A DNA stretch of 64,000 nucleotides from Azoarcus sp. DN11 (GTDB taxonomy: Bacteria; Pseudomonadota; Gammaproteobacteria; Burkholderiales; Rhodocyclaceae): positions 4,278,001 to 4,342,000 of the forward strand of contig NZ_CP021731.1 of NCBI RefSeq assembly GCF_003628555.1, written 5' to 3'. The translations under genes and the position numbers were made by a program. Shown piece after piece: positions 39,598 to 49,005 of the stretch. Each line of letters opens with the position of its first letter. The stretch's first letter is position 1. Under the pieces are notes generated by a model. The model worked only from the letters and a program-made list of their open reading frames with translations. It was not told the DNA's origin and did no database searches.

Positions 39598-39694
39598 TCC
39601 CTCTCCCTCCAAGAAAAGCAACGATGTCACGCTGCCCCTCCACACTCCGTCCATTTGCCCACCCGATGTCTGTCGCATCGGTGTCGGCGGGCGG

Positions 39695-39734
39695 ATGATA
39701 TATCATTTAAAAGACTCCATACCACGGCGTATGG
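39695..39734. promoter_or_regulatory. Two palindromes in the symporter/crotonase divergent region
   Basis: ATGATATATCAT (39695-39706) is a perfect 12-bp palindrome. CCATAC-CACGGC-GTATGG (39717-39734) is a second dyad, 10 bp further on. The region is AT-rich and lies between two divergent [11 protein letters not shown] (starts at 39597 minus and 39812 plus), as expected for a shared operator and promoter. The 214-bp gap holds no gene. Confidence 0.5.
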
Positions 39735-39811
39735 AACTTTTTTAATTGCTTGATAAATTGAATTTTTCTACCATTCCTTCCACTTTGCGAAGCGACGGAC
39801 AAACCCCGGCC

Positions 39812-40594
39812 ATGAGCGGCGAAATACTTTTTTCCACCGACGGCGACATCGCCACGCTGACCCTTTCCAACCCCGACAAGCTGAACGCGATCGACTCCGC
39901 GATGTGGGTCGCGCTGCGCGAAGCCTTCGCGCACATCGCCGCGAATCCGGCGCTGCGCTGCGTGATCCTGCGCGGCGCCGGCGACAAGGCTTTCGCCGCG
40001 GGCGGCGACATCGAGGAATTCTTGACCGTGCGCGCGACCGTCGACGACGCCCTGCACTACCACGACACGCTGGTCGCGGCCGCGCTGGACGCGATCCGCG
40101 CCTGCGCGATTCCCACCGTGGCGGCGATCCAGGGCGCCTGCGTCGGCGGCGGACTGGAGATCGCGGGCTGTTGCGACCTGCGCATCGCCGGCGAGTCGGC
40201 GCGCTTCGGTGCCCCGATCAACCGTCTGGGCTTCTCGATGTATCCGGGCGAGATGGCGGGCCTGCTGGAGCTCGTCGGCCCGGCGGTGCTGCTGGAGATT
40301 CTGCTCGAGGGGCGCATCCTCGACGCGCGCGAGGCGCTGCAGAAGGGCCTGCTGACGCGCGTGACCGACGACGAGCAGGTGCTGGACGAAGCCCGCGCGA
40401 GCGCCGCGCGCATCGTCGCCGGCGCGCCGCTGGTCGCACGCTGGCACAAGCAGTGGGTGCATCGGCTGATGCGCGGCGGCGCCCTGAGCGACGAGGAAAA
40501 GCGCGCCGCTTTCGCCTTTCTCGCGACCGACGACTACAGGGAAGGGCTGGACGCGTTCCTTGCCAAGCGCAAACCGCAGTTCACCGGCCGCTGA
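39812..40594 (+). CDS. Enoyl-CoA hydratase/isomerase (crotonase) family protein
   Basis: A 260-residue crotonase-fold protein. The oxyanion-hole loop is GAGDKAFAAGGDI, and the second loop IQGACVGGGLEIAGCCDL keeps the Glu equivalent to crotonase Glu144. The position of crotonase Glu164 is in APINRLGFSMYPG, where no Glu is seen, so it may not be a standard hydratase; isomerase or other acyl-CoA chemistry is possible. The start at ATG 39812 begins the conserved domain; the in-frame TTG at 39746 would add 22 unlikely residues. It is divergent from the symporter operon. Confidence 0.85.
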   Translation: MSGEILFSTDGDIATLTLSNPDKLNAIDSAMWVALREAFAHIAANPALRCVILRGAGDKAFAAGGDIEEFLTVRATVDDALHYHDTLVAAALDAIRACAIPTVAAIQGACVGGGLEIAGCCDLRIAGESARFGAPINRLGFSMYPGEMAGLLELVGPAVLLEILLEGRILDAREALQKGLLTRVTDDEQVLDEARASAARIVAGAPLVARWHKQWVHRLMRGGALSDEEKRAAFAFLATDDYREGLDAFLAKRKPQFTGR

Positions 40595-40649
40595 TCCGTG
40601 AGGTCACCGAATATCCGGCAACCAAGCACCGTTCGGACTGATGAAATCT

Positions 40650-42116
40650 TCACGCAACCCACGCCGCCGGAAACACCGTAGAGAGGTCGAGGTTCTGATC
40701 GACGCTGTCCGCCAGCCGATCGAGATCGGCTTCGCGCCGCGCCGCGAGGTCGACCACCTCGACTTCCCCCGCGCCGGCCCACGCGAGCAGCGCAGACAGC
40801 GCGGCGGGGCTGTCGAACAGGCCGTGCAGGTAGGTGCCGAGAATCTGTCCGTCGGCCGATAGCGCGCCGTCGGGCCGGCCATCGGCGAAGTGCAGCGCGG
40901 GGCGCTCGAGCGCCGCGCCGCGGCTCACGCCCATGTGGATCTCGTAGCCCGTGACCGCGGCCACGCCGGGCAGGCATAGCTCGCCACGACGGTTCTCGAG
41001 CTGCTTTTCGGCCTCGAGGACGGTTTCCATGTCGAGCAGCCCCAACCCCGCGACGGTGCTCGGCGCCCCTTCCAGCCCCTGCGGGTCCGCGAGCGCGGTG
41101 CCGAGCATCTGGAAGCCGCCACAGACCCCCACCACCTTGCCGCCGTAGCGCAGATGACGCTTGATCGCGGCCTCCCAGCCCTGCGCGCGCAGCCAGGCGA
41201 GGTCGGCCTGCACGCTCTTGGAGCCGGGGAGCACGATCAGGTCGGCGGGCGGGATCGCCTGCCCCGGGCCGACCCAGCGGAAATCGACCTGCGGGTGCAG
41301 GCGCAGCGCGTCGAGGTCGGTGTGATTGGAGATGCGCGGATAGACCGGCGCGACCGCGCGCAGGCGCGCCTCTCCCTTGTCGACACGGGCCTCGCCGAGC
41401 GCGTCCTCGGCGTCGAGGAAGAGGCCGTGCAGGTAGGGCAGCACGCCTAGCACCGGCCGGCCGGTGCGTTCCTCCAGCCAGTCGAGGCCGGACTGCAGCA
41501 GGCCGATGTCGCCGCGGAAGCGGTTGATGACGAAACCTTTCACGCGCGCCTGCTCGGACGGCGACAGCAGTTCCAGCGTGCCGACGAGATGCGCGAACAC
41601 GCCGCCGCGGTCGATGTCGGCGACGAGGATCACCGGCACGTCGGCCGCTTCGGCGAAGCCCATGTTGGCGATGTCGCGATCGCGCAGGTTGATCTCCGCG
41701 GGACTGCCGGCGCCCTCGACGAGCACGCAGTCATAGGCGCTGGTGAGGCGATCCCAGGACTGCATCACCGCCTTCATCGCGGTCGGCTTGTAGGCGTGGT
41801 AGTCACGAGCGGAGAGGTTGGCGGCGACCTTGCCGTGGATGACGACCTGCGCGCCAACGTCCGTGGACGGCTTGAGCAGCACGGGATTGAAGTCGGTGTG
41901 CGGCTGCAGCCCGGCGGCCAGCGCCTGCAGCGCCTGCGCACGGCCGATCTCGCCGCCATCGGTCGTCACCGCGGAATTGAGCGCCATGTTCTGCGGCTTG
42001 AACGGCGCCACGCGCACGCCACGCCGCGCCAGCATGCGCGCGAGTCCCGCGACCAGCGTGCTCTTGCCCGCGTCGGAGGTCGTTCCCTGCACCATCAGGG
42101 TGATTGCTTGCGGCAT
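40650..42116 (-). CDS. cobQ: Cobyric acid synthase CobQ/CbiP
   Basis: A 488-residue amidotransferase that amidates four side chains of adenosylcobyrinic acid a,c-diamide. The N-terminal synthetase domain has the P-loop [17 protein letters not shown] and [12 protein letters not shown]. The C-terminal class I glutaminase-like domain has the nucleophile in [10 protein letters not shown] and a late His in [10 protein letters not shown]. The start at 42116 matches the usual [11 protein letters not shown] opening. It is divergent from cbiB (56 bp), so one control region could serve both late corrin genes. Confidence 0.96.
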   Translation of the reverse strand: MPQAITLMVQGTTSDAGKSTLVAGLARMLARRGVRVAPFKPQNMALNSAVTTDGGEIGRAQALQALAAGLQPHTDFNPVLLKPSTDVGAQVVIHGKVAANLSARDYHAYKPTAMKAVMQSWDRLTSAYDCVLVEGAGSPAEINLRDRDIANMGFAEAADVPVILVADIDRGGVFAHLVGTLELLSPSEQARVKGFVINRFRGDIGLLQSGLDWLEERTGRPVLGVLPYLHGLFLDAEDALGEARVDKGEARLRAVAPVYPRISNHTDLDALRLHPQVDFRWVGPGQAIPPADLIVLPGSKSVQADLAWLRAQGWEAAIKRHLRYGGKVVGVCGGFQMLGTALADPQGLEGAPSTVAGLGLLDMETVLEAEKQLENRRGELCLPGVAAVTGYEIHMGVSRGAALERPALHFADGRPDGALSADGQILGTYLHGLFDSPAALSALLAWAGAGEVEVVDLAARREADLDRLADSVDQNLDLSTVFPAAWVA

Positions 42117-42172
42117 GGCGTAGAATTCCGGCTCGTTCAAAGTGGCGGATTATCGCCGATAAGCTCGCGCCG

Positions 42173-43090
42173 ATGATTTCCCTGTTCATCAAGCTCCTCG
42201 CCGGCATCGCCCTCGACCGTCTGCTCGGCGAACCACGCCGCTGGCATCCGCTGGTCGGCTTCGGCCGTTGGGCCGGCTGGCTCGAAGCGCGCCTGCGCCC
42301 GCTGTCGCCGACCCGCGCGGGCGGGCTGCTGGCGTGGCTGCTGGCGCTCGGGCCGTGGCTCGCGCTGGCGCTGTGGCTGCGCGCCCGCCATCCCGCCGCA
42401 CACTGGGTCGTCGACATCGGCCTGCTCTACTTCGCGCTCGGCGCGCGCAGCCTTGCGCAGCACGCCGAAGCGATCGCGGCGCCACTCGCGGCCGGCGACC
42501 TCGACGCGGCACGCGAGCGCGTCGGCTGGATCGTCAGCCGCGACACGCGCGCGCTCGACGCGGCCGGCGTCGCGAAGGCCGGCACCGAGTCGGTGCTCGA
42601 GAACGGCAACGATGCGGTCTTCGGCGCGCTGTTCTGGTTCTGCATCGCGGGCGGTGCCGGCGCGCTGGTGTTCCGCCTCGCCAACACGCTCGACGCGATG
42701 TGGGGCTACCGCACCGAACGCTTCATCCGCTTCGGCTGGGCGGCGGCACGCCTCGACGACGTCCTCAACTGGCTGCCGGCGCGGCTCACCGCGCTCACCT
42801 ACGCGCTGCTCGGCCGCAGCCGCGACGCGCTGGCGTGCTGGCGTGCGCAGGCCCCGGCCTGGGACAGCCCCAACGCCGGGCCGGTGATGGCGGCGGGCGC
42901 GGGTGCGCTCGGCGTCCGCCTCGGCGGTGCAGCGATCTATCACGGGCGCGAGGAACAGCGCCCGCCGCTCGGCTGCGGCAACGCGCCCGATGCCGCGAGC
43001 GTGCGCGCGGCGGTGCGCTTGCTGGAACGCGGCATGTTGCTGTGGCTGGGCGTCGTGGCCGCCGGCGCGCTGCTCGCAGGCATCGCATGA
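42173..43090 (+). CDS. cbiB: Adenosylcobinamide-phosphate synthase CbiB (CobD)
   Basis: A 305-residue membrane protein that attaches aminopropanol phosphate to cobyric acid. Hallmarks are the N-terminal [19 protein letters not shown], the central [28 protein letters not shown] and the C-terminal [19 protein letters not shown]. About four to five hydrophobic segments are present. No strong Shine-Dalgarno precedes ATG 42173, but the protein starts in the normal place. The next gene makes its substrate. Confidence 0.95.
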   Translation: MISLFIKLLAGIALDRLLGEPRRWHPLVGFGRWAGWLEARLRPLSPTRAGGLLAWLLALGPWLALALWLRARHPAAHWVVDIGLLYFALGARSLAQHAEAIAAPLAAGDLDAARERVGWIVSRDTRALDAAGVAKAGTESVLENGNDAVFGALFWFCIAGGAGALVFRLANTLDAMWGYRTERFIRFGWAAARLDDVLNWLPARLTALTYALLGRSRDALACWRAQAPAWDSPNAGPVMAAGAGALGVRLGGAAIYHGREEQRPPLGCGNAPDAASVRAAVRLLERGMLLWLGVVAAGALLAGIA

Positions 43091-43108
43091 CGTTCATCGG
43101 GGGCGCAC

Positions 43109-44092
43109 ATGCTTGAGCACGGCGGACGCCTGCGCCGCGCGGCGCAGCAATACGGTATCCCGCTCGCCGACTGGCTGGACCTGTCGACGGGGATCAACCC
43201 GCACGCATGGCCCGTCCCGCCCGTTCCGGCCGCCGCGTGGCACCGCCTGCCCGAGGACGATGACGGACTGGAGAACGCCGCCGCGGCCTACTACGGCACC
43301 GACCAGCTGCTGCCGGTCGCCGGCTCACAACCGGCGATCCAGGCCCTGCCGGCGCTGGTCCCGGGCGAGCGCGTGACCGTGCTCGCGCCGACCTACGCCG
43401 AGCATCCGCACGCCTGGCGCGGCCGCACGCTGCGCGCGCTCGCGGCCGACGCCGTCGATGCGGCGATCGACGACACCGATGTGCTGCTCCTCGTGCATCC
43501 CAACAACCCGTCCGGGGCACACTTTGCGCGCGAGAAACTGCTCGAATGGCACGCACGCCTCGCGGCCCGCGGCGGCTGGCTGGTGGTCGACGAAGCCTTC
43601 ATCGACGCGGCACCGGCCGAGAGTCTCGCAACCGCTGCCGGGCGGCCGAACCTCGTCGTGCTGCGCTCGCTCGGCAAGTTCTTCGGCCTCGCAGGCGCGC
43701 GCGTCGGTTTCGTGCTCGCCCCGGCGGCGCTGCGCGCACGCCTCGCCGACCTCCTCGGTCCATGGACACTCAGCGGCCCGGCCCGCCACGTCGCGCGTGC
43801 GGCGCTCACCGACCGCACGTGGCAGGACGCGATGCGCGCCCGCCTGGAAGGCGAAGCGGCACGCCTCGCCGCCCTGCTGCGCCACGGCGGCCTCGGCGAA
43901 CCCGCCGGGCCGGCGCTGTTCCAGTGGCTGCGGCATGCGGACGCACCGGCCGTGCAGGACCATCTCGCGCGCGCCGGCATCCTCGTGCGCCGTTTCGACG
44001 CACCGGCCAGCCTGCGCTTCGGCCTGCCGCCCGACGAAGCCGGCTGGGAGCGCCTCGCCGCCGCACTCGACGCCTTGCGCCCGCGCGCCTGA
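43109..44092 (+). CDS. cobD: L-threonine-O-3-phosphate decarboxylase CobD (CobC)
   Basis: A 327-residue PLP enzyme of the aminotransferase I/II fold that makes (R)-1-aminopropan-2-yl phosphate for CbiB. The PLP Lys is in SLGKFFGLAGARVGF. Cofactor and substrate segments include LSTGINPHAWPVP near the N-terminus, HPNNPSGAHF and VDEAFIDA. It follows cbiB by 18 bp and is followed by the radical SAM gene after 1 bp. Confidence 0.94.
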   Translation: MLEHGGRLRRAAQQYGIPLADWLDLSTGINPHAWPVPPVPAAAWHRLPEDDDGLENAAAAYYGTDQLLPVAGSQPAIQALPALVPGERVTVLAPTYAEHPHAWRGRTLRALAADAVDAAIDDTDVLLLVHPNNPSGAHFAREKLLEWHARLAARGGWLVVDEAFIDAAPAESLATAAGRPNLVVLRSLGKFFGLAGARVGFVLAPAALRARLADLLGPWTLSGPARHVARAALTDRTWQDAMRARLEGEAARLAALLRHGGLGEPAGPALFQWLRHADAPAVQDHLARAGILVRRFDAPASLRFGLPPDEAGWERLAAALDALRPRA

Positions 44093-44093
44093 C

Positions 44094-45044
44094 ATGCAGC
44101 TCGACCACCACGTCAACACGATCGGGCGCCACCTGCGCGCACGCTTCGGCGAGCGCGTGCACAAGCTGCCGCTGCACGCGAATTTCACCTGCCCCAACCG
44201 CGACGGCACGCTCGGACGCGGGGGCTGCACCTTCTGCAACGTGCGCGCGTTCAGCGACGAAGCCGAAGCGCCGATCGCGCAGCAGCTCGACGCCGGGCGC
44301 CTGCGCACCGACCGCGCGCGCCGCTACCTCGCCTACTTTCAGGCCTACACCAGCACTTACGCGGAAGTGGAGACGCTGCGGCGGCTGTACGAAGAGGCGC
44401 TCGCGGGCGCCGACATCGTCGGACTGTGCGTCGGCACGCGCCCCGACTGCGTGCCCGACGCCGCGCTGGACCTCCTGGCCGGCTACCGCGAGCGCGGCTA
44501 CGAAGTGTGGCTGGAACTGGGCCTGCAGAGCGCTTTCGACGACACGCTCGCGCGTGTCAATCGCGGTCACGGCTTCGCCGCCTACGCCGACGCGGTGGCG
44601 CGCGCCCGCACCCGCGGGATTCCCGTGTGCACGCATCTCATCGTCGGCCTGCCCGGCGAAGCGCCCGAGCGCAGCCTCGACACGCTCAAGCGCGTGCTCG
44701 AATCCGGCGTCGCGGGGCTGAAGCTGCATCCGCTGATGATCGTCAAGGGCAGCCGGCTCGCCGCCGCATGGCGCCGCGGCGAGATCGCGCCGCCGGACGC
44801 CGCCCGCTACGCCGACGTCGCCGCCGAGATGATCCGCCGCACGCCGGCAACCGTCGTGTACCACCGCGTCTCGGCCACCGCCAACGCACCGACCCTGCTC
44901 GCGCCGGCGTGGTGCGCATCACGCTTCGAAGGCATCCACGCGATCGCCCGCCGGCTTGCCGCGACCGGCCCGCAGGGCAGCCTCACGGCACAGCCGCTAG
45001 GGCCCCCGCCCCTTTCTTCCCGCGAACACCGCGCCCCTGCCTGA
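44094..45044 (+). CDS. Radical SAM protein of the YhcC type
   Basis: A 316-residue radical SAM protein. The cluster motif is CPNRDGTLGRGGCTFC, the extended Cys spacing typical of YhcC/TIGR01212. Later segments include VGLCVGTRPDC, EVWLELGLQS and HLIVGLPGE, which are standard for the family. Its function is not established in general. Here it is embedded between cobD (TGACATG junction) and the BtuF-like gene, with 1-base gaps on both sides, so it is made together with cobalamin proteins. The C-terminal 25 residues are Pro/Ser-rich and may be non-essential. Confidence 0.88.
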   Translation: MQLDHHVNTIGRHLRARFGERVHKLPLHANFTCPNRDGTLGRGGCTFCNVRAFSDEAEAPIAQQLDAGRLRTDRARRYLAYFQAYTSTYAEVETLRRLYEEALAGADIVGLCVGTRPDCVPDAALDLLAGYRERGYEVWLELGLQSAFDDTLARVNRGHGFAAYADAVARARTRGIPVCTHLIVGLPGEAPERSLDTLKRVLESGVAGLKLHPLMIVKGSRLAAAWRRGEIAPPDAARYADVAAEMIRRTPATVVYHRVSATANAPTLLAPAWCASRFEGIHAIARRLAATGPQGSLTAQPLGPPPLSSREHRAPA

Positions 45045-45045
45045 C

Positions 45046-45972
45046 ATGCCCATGCCCCTCCGCCTGCGTCCCCGGCTCGGCGTCCTCTGCTGCGCGCTAG
45101 CGATCGCCGCAAGCTTGTTCACCGCGGTCCCCGCACGGGCCGAGCTGCTGATCCGCGACGACACCGGCCACGAGCTGCGGCTCGCGCGCCCGGCCGAGCG
45201 CATCGTCAGCCTTGCGCCGCACGTCACCGAACTGCTGTACGCCGCCGGTGCCGGCGCGCACGTCGTCGGCGCTGTCGCCTACAGCGATTTTCCCGAAGCC
45301 GCGCGCAAGCTGCCGCGCGTCGGCGGCTACAGCAACGTGGATATGGAGGCCATCGCGGCGCTCAAGCCCGATCTGGTGATCGCCTGGAAAAGCGGCAACC
45401 GCGATTCGCACCTCGACAAGCTCGCGGCGCTCGGCATCCCGGTGTACATGAGCGAGCCGCGCCGCCTCGAGGACGTCGCGCACAGCCTGGAAAACATCGG
45501 CCGGCTGGCCGGAACGGACAAGGCGGCCCGCGCCGCCGCCGATGCGTTCCGCGCCCGCAAGGCGGCGCTCGCCGAACGCTACAGCCAGCGCCCGCGCGTG
45601 CGCATGTTCTACCAGATCTGGAACAAGCCGCTGATGACGATCAACGACGAGCACCTCATCTCGGACGTGATCCGGCTGTGCGGCGGGGAAAACGTGTTCG
45701 GCGGGCTGAGCGAACTCGCGCCGACGATCGGCGTGGAAAGCGTGCTCGCGGCCGACCCGGAAGTGATCGTCGCCAGCGGCATGGGCGAAGCGCGGCCGGA
45801 CTGGCTGGATTACTGGAAGCGCTGGCCGAAGCTTGCGGCGATCGCGCGTGACAACCTGTACTTCATCCCTCCCGAGCTGATCCAGCGCCACACGCCGCGC
45901 ATCCTCGACGGCGCCACGATGCTGTGCGAGCAGCTGGAAGATGCGCGCCGCAAGCGCCGCGGCGCGAAGTGA
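45046..45972 (+). CDS. Periplasmic cobalamin-binding protein (BtuF-like)
   Basis: A 308-residue ABC-type substrate-binding protein with a signal peptide ending in PARAELL. The helical-backbone class III fold is indicated by ERIVSLAPHVTELLYAAGAG, VGGYSNVDMEAIAALKPDLVIA and the C-terminal AIARDNLYFIPPELIQR. It should bind cobalamin or cobinamide for a BtuCD permease, which is not in this window. It is the last gene of the cbiB-cobD-radical SAM string. Haem or siderophore specificity is possible, but the location among cob genes favours corrinoids. Confidence 0.88.
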   Translation: MPMPLRLRPRLGVLCCALAIAASLFTAVPARAELLIRDDTGHELRLARPAERIVSLAPHVTELLYAAGAGAHVVGAVAYSDFPEAARKLPRVGGYSNVDMEAIAALKPDLVIAWKSGNRDSHLDKLAALGIPVYMSEPRRLEDVAHSLENIGRLAGTDKAARAAADAFRARKAALAERYSQRPRVRMFYQIWNKPLMTINDEHLISDVIRLCGGENVFGGLSELAPTIGVESVLAADPEVIVASGMGEARPDWLDYWKRWPKLAAIARDNLYFIPPELIQRHTPRILDGATMLCEQLEDARRKRRGAK

Positions 45973-45982
45973 CGCGGGAACC

Positions 45983-47116
45983 TCAGGCGCGACGCGCGCG
46001 CTCGTAGCGCCGGCGCCAGTCGCGCCGCGAGTCCTGCCACCACGCGCGGTCGAAGACCCACGACAAGGTCGGCAGGAGGGGGCCGAGGTGGGTGTTCGCC
46101 AGCGACTCGCCGCCGCACACCGGCACGGCCGGGTCGACGCGCAGCACACGCAACCGATCCGCCAGGGTCGGATGGAAGTCCGCGGTCGAGGCCGTGCCGC
46201 CGAACATGTCGCGGATGTCCACCGGGCCGGGTTCCGGGCGGCGGAAGCCGGCCATCACCCCGAGGCCCATCTCGCGGAAGGGGCGCACCAGCGGCTGCGG
46301 TGCCGTGCGGCTTTGCTCCATGATCTTGCGCCAGTAGTCCTCGTTGAGGAAGCGCTCCTTCAGCGCGACCTCGACGAGCGCCTCGCCGACCCGGCGCGCC
46401 CCGACGACGCGCGCCGCGCCCGCGTCCGCTTCGAATTCCTCCAGCCGCGACAGGCGCATCGCCGCGCGCAGGTCGCCCGCGGACCAGCGTTCAAGCACGC
46501 CGCCCATGCGCGGCATGTCTTCGATGCAGCGGTCGAGCGCACGGAACCACCACGCGCGCAGGTGCCCCCACCATGCGTGCACGCCCCGGCGCTGCGCCGC
46601 GAGGTGGGCAAATTCGTGCGCGAGGATGGCGCCGAACTGGCGCCGCGAGACGCTATGGGCGAGCGGCAGTCCGATCATCAGGTGGGTTTCGAGCGGCCCG
46701 ACCCAGCCCCAGCGTGGGCGCTGCAGGATCGCGGCGTTCATGTCGCCGACCACCCACACGGCGTCGATGCGGATGCTGCCGAAACGCTTGCCCATGCTGT
46801 CCACGAGTGCGAACAGTTCTTGCGCGAGCTCGCGCGGCAACCGGACGCCATCCGGCTTCGCCGTCGGCGCGAAAAGCCAGCCCAGGATCAGCGCGCACGC
46901 GGCGAGCGCGACCAGGAAGCTGACCACTGCGGCCAGGGCGTGGGCAACGTCGCCGTCGACCAGCGCCGCCCACGTCCAGCCCACCAGCAGCACCGCTGTC
47001 GCGCCAAGAACGGCCGCGAGCAGCGTCATCGCCGAAAGGCCCACGGTGGCGCGCAGGCCGAGTGTGCGGGCGAGGCGGGCGCGGGTGAGCGAGAGGCGGG
47101 TTCGGACGGCTGCCAT
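45983..47116 (-). CDS. M48-family membrane metalloprotease
   Basis: A 377-residue protein with two N-terminal membrane segments (about 30-55 and 65-95). The zinc motif HEFAH lies in the segment ILAHEFAHLAAQRRG, with a downstream Glu in EEFEADAGAARVVG as third ligand. This resembles HtpX/M48 proteases. The C-terminal 150 residues lack a recognised domain. ATG 47116 is chosen over the longer frame, which begins in AT-rich non-coding DNA. It is convergent with the BtuF-like gene (10 bp). Confidence 0.85.
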   Translation of the reverse strand: MAAVRTRLSLTRARLARTLGLRATVGLSAMTLLAAVLGATAVLLVGWTWAALVDGDVAHALAAVVSFLVALAACALILGWLFAPTAKPDGVRLPRELAQELFALVDSMGKRFGSIRIDAVWVVGDMNAAILQRPRWGWVGPLETHLMIGLPLAHSVSRRQFGAILAHEFAHLAAQRRGVHAWWGHLRAWWFRALDRCIEDMPRMGGVLERWSAGDLRAAMRLSRLEEFEADAGAARVVGARRVGEALVEVALKERFLNEDYWRKIMEQSRTAPQPLVRPFREMGLGVMAGFRRPEPGPVDIRDMFGGTASTADFHPTLADRLRVLRVDPAVPVCGGESLANTHLGPLLPTLSWVFDRAWWQDSRRDWRRRYERARRA

Positions 47117-47271
47117 GAGCGGTACTCCGCTATAAAACCTTGCTGGAAACACGGAATATACTGAACCAGCGATAAACGCAACAGTGCACCTTAGTAATAC
47201 GCGCACCCACAAATTGCATATAAATCAAGGCTAAAGCCGCGAAAACCGGAACTGCGCGAGGCACCTACCGC

Positions 47272-47301
47272 TTGCTGCGGCGCAAGAAGGATGTGTACAA
47301 T
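47272..47301 (+). promoter_or_regulatory. Candidate sigma70 promoter for the RNA helicase gene
   Basis: TTGCTG (47272-47277) and TACAAT (47296-47301) are 18 bp apart and about 145 bp before the likely helicase start. The 328-bp gap 47117-47444 is otherwise non-coding, with an AT-rich portion (47145-47240). A long leader is common for RhlE-type helicase genes. Confidence 0.4.
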
Positions 47302-47444
47302 TACAACACCTGCGCGCCTTGCCAATCGGCCGCAGCCTTCCCCTAACGACCGCTGACGACCCGTTTTCCCGGTCGCACGTCCCCCGCCCGCCTCGATTGG
47401 TGCCGCTCGCAACGCAGCGGCAGGCCGTCGCTGGAGCATCCCAC

Positions 47445-48971
47445 TTGATCAATTCCGAAGCATCCTTCGCCAGTCTCGGACTGGCCGAACCTCTTTTGCG
47501 CGCCATTTCCGAGTCCGGCTACACGCGGCCGACGCCGATCCAGGCACAGGCGATTCCGCTGGTGCTGGCCGGCGGCGACCTGCTCGCCGCGGCCCAGACC
47601 GGCACCGGCAAGACCGCCGGCTTCACGCTGCCGCTGCTGCACCGCCTGTCGACGACGCCCGCGGCGGCGAAACCCGGCCGCCCGCGCTGCCTGATCCTCA
47701 CCCCGACGCGCGAGCTCGCGGCGCAGGTCGAGGAATCGGTGCAGACCTACGGCAAGCACCTGCCGCTGACCTCGATGGTCATGTTCGGCGGCGTGAACAT
47801 CAATCCGCAGATCGCAGCACTGAAGAAGCGCGTCGACATCCTCGTCGCGACGCCGGGGCGCCTGCTCGACCACGCCGGGCAGAAAACGATCGACCTGTCG
47901 GGCGTCGAGATCCTCGTCCTCGACGAAGCCGACCGCATGCTCGACATGGGTTTCATCCGCGACATCCGCAAGGTGCTCGCGCTGCTGCCGAAACAGCGCC
48001 AGAACCTGTTGTTCTCGGCGACCTTCTCGGACGAGATCCGTTCGCTCGCCAACGGCCTGCTCAACAATCCGGGCTGCGTCGAAGTCGCGCGCCGCAACAC
48101 GACCACCGAGCTCGTCGAGCAGTCGGTGTATCTGGTGCCGCAGAAGCAGAAGCGCGACCTGCTGGTGCATCTGGTGAAGGAGCACGACTGGCACCAGGTG
48201 CTGGTGTTCACGCGCACCAAGCACGGGGCGAACCGGCTCGCCGAATACCTCGGCAAGCACGGCATCCCGGCCGCCGCGATCCATGGCAACAAGAGCCAAT
48301 CGGCGCGCACCAAGGCGCTGTCGCAGTTCAAGGACAACTCGCTGCCGGTGCTCGTCGCGACCGACATCGCGGCGCGCGGCCTGGATATCGACCAGTTGCC
48401 GCAGGTCGTGAACTTCGAGCTGCCGAACGTGCCGGAAGACTACGTGCACCGCATCGGCCGCACCGGCCGCGCGGGCGCGACCGGCAAGGCGATCTCCCTG
48501 GTCGACAGCGAGGAGAAGCCCTACCTGGCGTCGATCGAGCGCCTCATCAAGCGCACCATTGATCGCACCCCCGTGCCGGCCTTCGTGACGCACGCCCCCG
48601 ACCCGGGCGACAACGACCGCCCGCCACGCGACCCGCGCCAGTCCGGCCGCCGTAACGACGGCCGCGCACCGCGCCAGCCGCAGTCGGAACGCCCGGCGCC
48701 CCGTGCGCAAAGCCATGCGCCGAACCGCCAACCGGTACGGCAGGGCGAAGCGGCCGGAGCGGGGAACCGTCCAGCGCGCCCCGAAGGGCAGAACGGCCGC
48801 AATCCGCGCGCCGGCGAGCCGAACGCGAAGCGCCCGCAGGACGCCGGCGCAAACCGCGCCCCGCGATCGGCGGAAGCACCGCGTCAGCCCGCGCAGCGTC
48901 CGGAGGCGGGCCGTCGTCCCGCGCCGCGCGCGGCGCTCTTCAACGCCAAACCGGGCAGCCGCGGCGACTGA
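47445..48971 (+). CDS. rhlE: DEAD-box RNA helicase (RhlE-like)
   Basis: A helicase of about 508 residues. It has the Q motif ([26 protein letters not shown]), motif I AQTGTGKT, motif Ia PTRELA, motif II DEAD, motif III SAT and motif [12 protein letters not shown]. The C-terminal 130 residues are a Pro/Arg/Ala/Asn-rich low-complexity tail typical of RhlE RNA-binding ends. The start is placed at TTG 47445 because GGAG lies 8 bases upstream and the family begins near this point. An in-frame TTG at 47319 would add 42 residues of unlikely sequence. It unwinds RNA in ribosome assembly or mRNA turnover. Confidence 0.88.
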   Translation: MINSEASFASLGLAEPLLRAISESGYTRPTPIQAQAIPLVLAGGDLLAAAQTGTGKTAGFTLPLLHRLSTTPAAAKPGRPRCLILTPTRELAAQVEESVQTYGKHLPLTSMVMFGGVNINPQIAALKKRVDILVATPGRLLDHAGQKTIDLSGVEILVLDEADRMLDMGFIRDIRKVLALLPKQRQNLLFSATFSDEIRSLANGLLNNPGCVEVARRNTTTELVEQSVYLVPQKQKRDLLVHLVKEHDWHQVLVFTRTKHGANRLAEYLGKHGIPAAAIHGNKSQSARTKALSQFKDNSLPVLVATDIAARGLDIDQLPQVVNFELPNVPEDYVHRIGRTGRAGATGKAISLVDSEEKPYLASIERLIKRTIDRTPVPAFVTHAPDPGDNDRPPRDPRQSGRRNDGRAPRQPQSERPAPRAQSHAPNRQPVRQGEAAGAGNRPARPEGQNGRNPRAGEPNAKRPQDAGANRAPRSAEAPRQPAQRPEAGRRPAPRAALFNAKPGSRGD

Positions 48972-48986
48972 GCATCACCCGCGGCC

Positions 48987-49005
48987 GGCGCGGCTCAGCC
49001 GCGCC
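48987..49005. other. GC hairpin with the RquA stop codon in its loop
   Basis: GGCGCGGC-TCA-GCCGCGCC is a perfect 8-bp stem whose loop is the minus-strand TGA stop of the RquA-like gene. It lies 16 bp past the helicase stop. The layout repeats that at 5997-6011. It probably acts as a 3'-end protector. Confidence 0.45.
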
